DNA of 64,000 nt from Castanea sativa (Eukaryota; Streptophyta; Magnoliopsida; Fagales; Fagaceae), in NCBI RefSeq assembly GCF_040712315.1, contig NC_134014.1, positions 40,475,634 through 40,539,633 of the forward strand. The letters are read 5' to 3'. Numbering within the stretch: position 1 is the first letter of the stretch; each line of letters begins with the position of its first letter. Under the pieces are notes generated by a model. The model did not search any database. It was not told where the DNA came from and worked only from the letters and a program-made list of their open reading frames with translations. This document shows positions 57,031 to 64,000 of the stretch, piece by piece. A program made the translations under genes and the position numbers.

Positions 57031-57960
57031 TAAAAGGCACTTTTGCCATATTTTGTTTATGATATTATTCGTTGCGTTGGTTACCCACTTAAGTATTACT
57101 TATCTAAGTATTAAATAGAGCCTTGGTCATGCTTGGCTCTTCGGACCGCATACCTTGGGTAAATTAATACTTCTTATTACTTATCTAAGTGTTAAACAAA
57201 ACCTTGGTTATGACTAGCTCCTCAGAACACCTACCTTGGGTAAATTAACACTATTAAACATTTAACTAAGTGCTAAACAGAATCTCAGCCATATCGGGTT
57301 TCTTGAACTACATGCCTTAAGAGAATTAGTAACTAGCCTAGTTATGATGGATAACCCAAGCATTTACAAGTGTATCCATGATCAAATCATTAGCTAGGAG
57401 TCCTCTACAATTCCTTAAATCTGCTGCTAAGGGGAAGGGTATGTGGAATTATGGATGGTATGTAATGTCCTTTAAGTGGGCCATGTTTAAGGTATGGTTT
57501 TAAAGTTAATGGTCTTTTTGTCAAGATTATAAGCTTAGATGGTCTTGCCAAATTTGTTGTTGATTGTATGGGATGTGGCAGCTATATTATCGCTTACACT
57601 GATAACAAAATAAGGTTATATTTTGCTCGTATATTGACTAAGTGTAAACAGTATTTCTTCTAAGTATTTTGTGATTAATCATGTAAAGAAGGGCGGTGAT
57701 ACTGTCACTTGCACCAATGATCATCAAAGTTAAATATGTGAGCGTGTGTTAAGTCAGATGCTATCATCCTTTACTCTTAAAACAATTGAGTGTAAAGTAG
57801 AACATAGGAAATGTAGGAAATTTGCACAGAACATGTATGATAAAAACTTCTTAACTATCATTAGACTAAGCCTTGAAAAAAGGCAAGTAAATTACAAGCT
57901 TAGGAGTCCAAAAATAGCAATTACAAAAAAAAAAAAAAGACTATTCTAATAATGACTTAA
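57031..57960. other. Gypsy element 2 post-pol spacer with 81-bp tandem repeats
   Basis: Three copies of an 81-bp unit (phrases TCTAAGTATTAAA, CCTTGG and TTGGGTAAATTAA) span about 57080-57325. The rest holds no recognisable coding sequence; the frame at 57746-57949 has no motif. Confidence 0.7.
57080..57325. repeat. 81-bp tandem repeat, three copies
   Basis: CTAAGT anchors at 57104, 57185 and 57266 give a constant 81-bp period; copies are diverged. Subterminal tandem repeats are common in Tat-lineage elements. Confidence 0.85.
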
Positions 57961-57964
57961 TTTT

Positions 57965-60540
57965 TAGCACAATTTTTTCCTTTGCTTGAGTCTTGACGAG
58001 CTGGGCAGGGGCTGTTGTGGAAGAAGCAGGGTCTTTACCCTTGAGTCCTCCTTGGTAGGCAGGGGTAGAGTGGCAAGGACAAGCTCCATGTTGTGGGGGG
58101 TCTCTTGCTCCATGTTGTGGGGGGTCTCTTTCTCCTTAGAGGGGTCCACAGGGGCAGCTGGAAGCTAGGAGACGTTAGGGACCACTTCCTTGATTTTGTC
58201 AGCTACTTTTTCAGTGACCTCAGGCTGCTCGGCCTCCTTGGACGGGCTGCCAGTAGAAAGGGGGACCTGAGCCAGGTTGCCCTTGCTAGCATCTGCCTCC
58301 TCGGAGGTAGCGTCAGCTTCGAGGACAGAGGGGCTGGAAGCCTGGATGGCAAGAGGGTAGTAGACACTCTCTACTCTCCTAAGGGTAGAAGAGGTCTCAC
58401 ACTTGGAGGTAGTAGTATCTACATACCTCTGAGACCTCAGCCCTAAGGGCCTCTTCGGTCTCTGCCACTTTTGCCTCGTTCCCCTCTTGCTCAGCCTGGT
58501 CCTTGGCCTTCTCGGCCTCCTCTAACTTCTTTGTTAAGGCTTTTATTTGGCTGTTGGCCATGGCGAGCTCATCCTTGGCCTGGTAGAGCTGCTTGTGCTG
58601 AGACTCCGCCTGCTTCTCCGCCCAGTCCAAAGCGGCCTCGACACTTTTCTTTTCTCTCTCAGCCTTAGTTAGCTTGGTGTTGAGCTCTTGCGTCCTTTTC
58701 TTTGCTAACTCGAAGGCTTTCACCGCCGCAATACGCCTGGCCTCCTCGTCCTTCATTGACTTGTGAGAGCTGATGACTATCTCCTCAGCTTTGTGGGTGG
58801 CTTGAACAGCCTGTTATGGAAAATAAAAAAAATGCAAGTGTTGGAAAAAGCAAGTATAATTGTTTCAAAACAACAACAATAATAATAAGAGAAAGATAGA
58901 AAGTCTAGTTAGTGAGATTATGAGGGTGAGGTCTCTCTTCAGACTGAGAAACACCTCGTGCTTTCTTAATGCCCTCAGGTCGGCCATGTCCCCTGGCAGT
59001 AACAAGGTCTGCTCCACGACATTGGCCACGTAACCAGCCCTGTCTTCTTAGAAGTCCCAGATAGAGGCATCAGCTAGCAAGGGGGCTTTGTCCAGCACCA
59101 TGGCAAGGTTCTAGTCTAGAATCTTGACTTGGAGACCTCTCATTTTTTCTGCCACGGTCTGGGTCACCCTGGCCTGTTTGGCCCCCTTTTGAGGCTCAAC
59201 GTCCTTGGAAAGGTGGCCTTTTCCTCCTTCCACCACCTCTTTTCCTTTCTATTCTCTTTTTCGCTTATGATCAGCGAGGTTAGGACGTTGACCTTGGGTA
59301 GATGGAGGGGTGGGAGGTTTGTTTTGAGCAGCTTTTTCAGGCACATTGCCACCTGCCTGAGACTTTATCAGATCTCGAAGGCTTGTTCTGGTCCTGCGCT
59401 GGATTGCCATGGCGTTTGGGACGGAGGGGTCTTCTTGTGAATGGCTTACGTGGGCAGATGGAAGGTGACTGAAGTCCTCGGCGGGTGCTTCGGGAGACTG
59501 GCAATGGTTGAAAACTTCAAATTCGTCTTTGGACTCAGAGATTTCGACCACTTCTTCCTCCTCCTTGATGACTGGTATAGATGAGGTGGCTACCTCCTTG
59601 GCAGTGCGTTAGAGTGGCAGTTCAACCTATAGGTACACCTTTTGGAATAGGGCCGGTGGTAAGGAAACCCAGAGCGGCAACGCTTATCTGCTGTAAGCGT
59701 GGGTCTTTTGCTTTGATCACATTTTTCGGCGCTTGAAAGCTAGATGATAGTGGGTTGTAGCCAAGGATGAGGTGAGCCGCTCTTAATTGACCGTCATTGT
59801 GAACAAAGACCTTGGCTTTTAGTATCTTGTCTAGGTTCGGCTGGTTGACAAGGTTTAGGTTGGAAATGGTAGCGTGTTTATCTGCAAAGCCATTAAAAAA
59901 TGAAATTATCAAAAAAATGGTGTAACTCAAGGGAAATTTCAATTGCAAACACAAGCAAAAGGAAATAAGTGCAAAAAATATTAGAGAAAAAGGGGGGCGA
60001 CGTTAGGGTAATAAACCTAAACCTAAGAGCCCCACCTGGTATCCCCTCTCTCGTTGGGTAGTGGAGGCCATCGTGCCACTCCCCTGAGAAGATTAGAAAA
60101 TCTTTGTTCATGCCTTTATTGGAATCAAGGAGGCATGAGATTAGCCTAAACTTAAGAACCCTAGTCTTTAAATAATACCCATGCCCTTTTAAGAGGTGGA
60201 GGTTATAAATCTAGTTGACGCCTTGGTGAGTGAGGTTTAAGCCCATCCTCTCATTGAGGGCATCTACACTACTTAAGATCCTAAACATGTTTGGAGCACA
60301 CTGGGTGAGGGAAAGACGGTGAGCTATTAGGTAATCCCTAGTGATTCTACCCATGGGGATTCTCATTCCTCCCTCTATAAAGGCAATCATAGGGATTGCC
60401 ACTTCTCCCTTCTGCCTCACGGCGTGCCAATCCCTTTGTTTACAATACCTAATGGAAACCCCTGGGGGAATTCTGTATTGGGTTCTAAAATCTTCTATAC
60501 CCTATGGGTTGTTCACTAGGTAAGCGAATCTCCCCATATA
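57965..60540 (-). pseudogene. Antisense gene of Gypsy element 2, intron-containing, decayed
   Basis: On the strand opposite to gag-pol are several long coding stretches in sequence. 60530-60040 (MRIPMGRITRDYLIAHRLSL, HRL..CAPNMFRILS, IFSGEWHDGLHYPTREG) has one internal stop at 60208. 59880-59630 (NQPNLDKILKAKVFV, AAHLILGYNPL) is preceded by TTTGCAG, a plausible splice acceptor. 59551-59060 is Pro/Lys-rich. 58800-58397 is a strong coiled coil with heptads rich in K, E and A. Similar antisense ORFs between pol and 3' LTR are known in Tat-lineage elements such as Grande and Ogre relatives; their function is not established. The stops say it is no longer functional here. Confidence 0.65.
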
Positions 60541-61020
60541 TGTAAAAGAGTGAAGGGAGTCAAGTGGCCGAGGTGAAATTATACGGGCCGAGGAAAAGAA
60601 TAGGGTTTAACTACAAAGAATGACGAAAGGGACTGGGAAAAAGAAAGAAGGAAAAGGCCGCTAGAGACTACTTATGGAAATGTATCAAAGCTCCTTGAAC
60701 TAGCTCTTGAGTTCGGAAAGTGCAAAAGTGAGACATATGAGGTTTCCAAATAGTATATATATGAAAGAGAAAAGCGAGCATGATTATTCCCACCCAAGTA
60801 CCAAACGAAATCCTTAGCCGTTGGATCTTCATCGCGTTGTAAAACCTGGGAGACATGGAGCCGCAGAAATTTAATACAGGTGCGCCTTGAATGCTGAAGC
60901 GTCAGGGACGTGCGTTGGGCAATGGAAAAGGCGTTTGCATAGACAGGAAATGACGTGCGACAAGAAGAGAATAATGATAATAATAATAATAATATCAAAA
61001 TCTCATTCTTTTTCGAGGAG

Positions 61021-61047
61021 CAAAAGAAGGGAATTTTGAGGGGCTAT
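61021..61047 (+). other. Polypurine tract region of Gypsy element 2
   Basis: AAAAGAAGGGAA and GAGGGG lie immediately before the 3' LTR start at 61048, where second-strand synthesis would be primed. Confidence 0.6.
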
Positions 61048-61626
61048 TGTAGGGGTAAAGGGTCCATAAGTGTATATTGGGCCGTAGGCCTTGTCCAAGG
61101 ACGTCTATTAGTCTGTGGACCAGAAGATAACATGGAAGAAGTGCAAATCAAAGTGTCACAAACAATCTTTTGATGGAAAGACTTGGGAAGGTAGTCCGAG
61201 GAGTGCTTCCTCAATTAAGTAAGGCAGAAGTCAGAGGGATTTATCTACCCTTAAGGGCAACATCTCGAAGGGTTCTATTGATAAGGATAAACATCAGGAA
61301 AGCATAGGACAAAAGGAAGCTAAGAAATATTTAAGGGAAAGCTGCTACCACCACATTGAATGTTCTGCAGCTAATCCTCTAGCCGCATTAATGTGGAGGT
61401 GATGCTTGAATAGTGGCAAACAGCCTTACAGCTACTCCCAAAGACTTTAGGAAGGTGTTGATAGGAAAAGGATCAAAGCCAATAGCTTGACCTATACGTG
61501 GAATGTAAAGATAAAGAAAAGAAGGGTATATAATGAAAAGGGAATCCCCTTATTAGGGGGGTATCTGAAATTAGGGAGAGAAAAACCATTATAACACCAA
61601 GAACTGGACTTGTAACCACAGTCATA

Positions 61627-61689
<63 letters not shown>

Positions 61690-61888
61690 TTAGTCTCCTC
61701 GGACTGTCGAGGACGATTTACTTTGTGCAATTGTATTCTTGTTTTCTTTTCATCTGGGCTCACTATAATTATTATCTGATTCATTAAAGCCTAATTTTTC
61801 AGCTCACTCTCTACAAATTCATTATATTGGGCTCCTTGGGCCTAGATCCTTTTCCGTTTGGGTTTAAGTACTAAATTGAGTCCTTACA
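61048..61888 (+). repeat. 3' LTR of Gypsy element 2, uninterrupted
   Basis: Starts TGTAGGGGTAAAGG and ends GAGTCCTTACA (841 bp). It contains a (TA)n microsatellite at 61629-61682 exactly where the 5' LTR is interrupted by viral DNA. It differs from the 5' LTR at many positions, so the insertion is not recent. Confidence 0.95.
61629..61682. repeat. (AT)n microsatellite in the 3' LTR
   Basis: About 27 AT units following CATAAG; the equivalent site in the solo LTR at 19448-20214 has only about three units. Confidence 0.95.
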
Positions 61889-61893
61889 CTAGC

Positions 61894-62163
61894 TATACAA
61901 TAATGTATATTGTACCATCTCCCATCTCACGTAATAGTGAGTTTCATAATTAAATTTATATCATTCTCAAAAAAAAAAAAAAAAAAAAAATTTATAGTAT
62001 GAGTTGTTATTTATTTAAGAGGAAGGTGTACATAATTATTGTACTCATAAAGTAATTTTTTATTTTCAATATTGATTCATATGTGAGAGAGAGAGAGAGA
62101 GAGATGGGCTATTAAGTGTAGCAATTAATGAAAATGCTCATAAAATTACTTTAATCCCCATTT
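61894..62163. other. Intergenic DNA with A-run and (AG)n
   Basis: A-run at about 61969-61990 and AG repeat at 62088-62104. No gene. Confidence 0.6.
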
Positions 62164-62448
62164 GATGGTGAAAGTTTAACCTCCATCAATTATTTGGTAA
62201 TTTAAAATTATCAAATTGTCAATAATTTATAATAACTAATTTATCAGTCACCAATATAGATTCTGGGAAAGTACTTTGCTTTAGTTCATTTTGGTAGTTG
62301 GATGTAGGGTGAAAGTTTAACCTCCACTAATTAATTGGTAATTTAAAATTATCAAATTGTCAATAATTTATAATAACTAATTTATTAGTCACCAATGTAA
62401 ATTCTGGGAAAGTACTTTGTTTTAGTTCATTTTGGTAGTTGGATGTAG
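62164..62448. repeat. 141-bp tandem duplication, two copies
   Basis: GGTGAAAGTTTAACCTCCA starts at 62167 and again at 62308; the copies differ at only a few bases and both end TTTTGGTAGTTGGATGTAGG. Confidence 0.95.
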
Positions 62449-62638
62449 GGATTTTTTTTTTCATGTTAGGTAGACCCTATTTAGAATTCATTTTTATTTT
62501 TCGTGTCTTTTGTTATGTTCTGATAGTTGAAAGGTACCAATTAAAGAATATCCAGTTCGCTGAAGTAATTTTATTTACTCATACAAGTTGTAGAAGATAT
62601 TGCAAAGGTCTTGCATTTAGAATACAAATATCTAATCA

Positions 62639-62798
62639 ATTTTTTTATATACAAGATATAAATTCTACTCTAACTTTATTTAAATGTATATATGTGTGAA
62701 ATTCCCTCTTGGAGATTTGAACTCTGACTCTTACTCTCTCCATACCTCACAAAAACTTTGTATTTATAAAGTGACCATCACACTAAGAGTACGGGATA
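62639..62798 (-). mobile_element. tRNA-derived SINE with 9-bp target duplication
   Basis: On the minus strand it reads CTTAGTGTGATGGTCAC, a B box-like AGAGTTCAAATCTCC, CACACATATATACATTTAAA, GAGTAGAATTTATATCTTG and an A-run tail. Flanked by ATCTAATCA at 62630-62638 and 62799-62807. Same family as 34067-34200. Confidence 0.8.
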
Positions 62799-62975
62799 AT
62801 CTAATCATATTCTTAGTTCTCTACTCTATAACTAATGTCTTAAAATTTTAACAGCAAAAGAATCACATCCCTTCACCTCACCCATTGTGGACCTATGAAA
62901 TCAAGTTCCTATTCCTAGGGAGTATCTAAAGATGTAGTGGAAAATCATAATAATTATTAATGAAGCACTCTTTGC

Positions 62976-63533
62976 TACGGTTGTCCACGGGTCGGGCGGG
63001 TCGGGTTTGTGCCCAACCCGCAACCGACCCGCTGGAGATCGGGTAGGGAGGTGCCGAACCCGCAATTGACGTCGTGTTTTACAGGTCGGTTTCTTGTCGG
63101 TGAGCGGCGGTTTCTGGTGAGGCCGAAACCTGTCTGAAAGGACGAAAAAGTAGAAAATCGGCGAGATCTTGACCATTGCCGTCCAAGATCTGGTGTGATC
63201 TAGCCAGATTTGATAGAGATTTCATCAAATCCGATGCTTTTCCCCCTAAATCATGCTGAGAATCGCTGGATCTGGTGTTTTAGTCGCCAAAATCTGTCAA
63301 ATCGTGTTGGAAAACGCGTTGGAAAGCTTGAAATCGCAGCTCGTTGTTCTCTCTTCGAGAGAGTCGGGTTGAACGGGTTTTGAAGGAAGGGAACCGAAAC
63401 CGAACCACCGGCGTCGGGTTTTGGAGCTCGGGACCCGCGTCCGACCATCGGAGTTGTCGGATCGGGTTGTAGTGGGTTAGCTACGGGCGGGTTGTGCTGG
63501 TTGGGCAGGTCTGCGGGTGAGATGGACAGCCCT
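62976..63533. mobile_element. GC-rich non-autonomous DNA transposon (hAT- or MULE-like)
   Basis: Flanked by the direct repeat ACTCTTTGC (62967-62975 and 63534-63542). The left end TACGGTTGTCCACGGGTC and the right end in reverse complement AGGGCTGTCCATCTCACC are short imperfect inverted repeats. The interior is GC-rich with repeated CGGGT(C/T)GGG words. An 8-bp duplication would mean hAT, 9 bp would suit MULE; the last base cannot be assigned. The open frames inside (62901-63176, 63251-63448) are repeat-derived. Confidence 0.75.
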
Positions 63534-63542
63534 ACTCTTTGC

Positions 63543-64000
63543 CAAAGATATCATCTTACTTCTTAACTTGAACTTGCCTACTCGAATCATTTAAGCTTAT
63601 TATATACATTCTTCTAAACTTTCCTACCTTGTAGTCCCCAAAGATTTTCAAACACGTGGACTGAAAGACAACATACATGTTAGGCTTTAATTGAAAGAAT
63701 TTGGACCATATAAGAGAATGAGTGAAGAATGGAGTTTCCTAAATTTAAAAATTAAAATATTGTCATTATAATTCAAAGCATTACCAATCATACAAAGTGG
63801 ACTTCCAACTTAGTAACTATTTTAGTGAATGATAATTACGTCAACATGCAATATATATGTAACTTAATTACTTATAAACAGCTGGTATAGGAAGAGGACC
63901 CAACTTAGATTGGGACAGGGACCCAGGTAGATTACCTAGAGCTTTTGGGCCATTAGTTTTTTGTTTAATTGAGGGATATTTAGAGAGAATACTAAGAAAC
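63543..64000. other. Intergenic DNA to window end
   Basis: No gene or repeat boundary recognised. Confidence 0.5.

Larger units (their letters stand above)
36107..61888 (+). mobile_element. Ty3/Gypsy element 2 (Tat-like), 5' LTR split by a viral insert
   Basis: Order: 5' LTR first part (36107-36694), endogenous pararetrovirus (about 36695-51473), 5' LTR second part (51474-51708), primer site, gag, protease, reverse transcriptase, RNase H, second RNase H, integrase, an antisense gene region, polypurine tract, 3' LTR (61048-61888). Flanks CTGGC (36102-36106) and CTAGC (61889-61893) agree at 4 of 5 bases, consistent with an original 5-bp duplication. The internal genes carry several stops and frameshifts. 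Two RNase H domains, no chromodomain seen and an antisense gene fit the Tat lineage. Confidence 0.9.

Noticed and set aside
62901..63448. Two minus-strand open frames
   Set aside because: They lie inside the GC-rich transposon and have no family motif.
1..64000. tRNA, rRNA or CRISPR loci
   Set aside because: No intact tRNA cloverleaf, rRNA segment or spaced direct repeats were seen. tRNA-like boxes occur only within SINEs.

Overview
This window is nuclear DNA from a plant, very probably a woody eudicot. Fagales/Fagaceae is my best guess, based on the style of the LTR and SINE families; that is recognition, not proof. It is AT-rich and dominated by repeats. Only two ordinary host genes are visible: a four-exon Growth-Regulating Factor transcription factor gene (14446-17482, + strand, with QLQ and WRC domains and a miR396 site) and a single-exon DUF688-type gene (30134-30664, + strand).

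Layout. 1-4482 is the 5' part of a Ty3/Gypsy element on the minus strand. Its LTR is at 3731-4482, gag is broken, and an uninterrupted pol frame runs off the left edge. 4483-14400 is AT-rich and holds a Harbinger-like element with a GC-rich duplicated core (11005-12146), a SINE with perfect target duplications (12313-12479) and a solo LTR with a perfect 5-bp duplication (13109-13796) about 650 bp upstream of the GRF start. 17483-36100 holds a second solo LTR (19448-20214), several MITEs and SINEs, a 5'-truncated LINE whose 3' junction was tandemly triplicated (26586-28757), and the DUF688 gene.

36107-61888 is one large Tat-like Ty3/Gypsy element on the plus strand, with a near-matching 5-bp duplication (ctggc/ctagc). 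It has two notable features. First, its 5' LTR is split at an AT microsatellite by about 14.8 kb of endogenous plant pararetrovirus (Caulimoviridae, florendovirus-like; about 36695-51473). Second, it carries an antisense, apparently intron-containing gene between pol and the 3' LTR. 61894-64000 has a 141-bp tandem duplication, a SINE and a GC-rich hAT/MULE-like element.

The most interesting object is the pararetrovirus block. It holds two related viral segment types that share a tRNA-Met primer site, leader, movement-protein region and protease. One (40127-45055) carries reverse transcriptase and RNase H but no coat-protein core. The other (45393-51473, plus an inverted partial copy at 36695-40126) carries the coat-protein core and a 447-codon ORF2 but no reverse transcriptase. 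This reciprocal gene content is what a two-component (bipartite) virus would leave behind. The block is a head-to-head/tandem rearrangement joined by short microhomology. Many frame-breaking differences between its copies fall at CAG/CTG sites, which suggests part of the apparent decay may be consensus error rather than biology.
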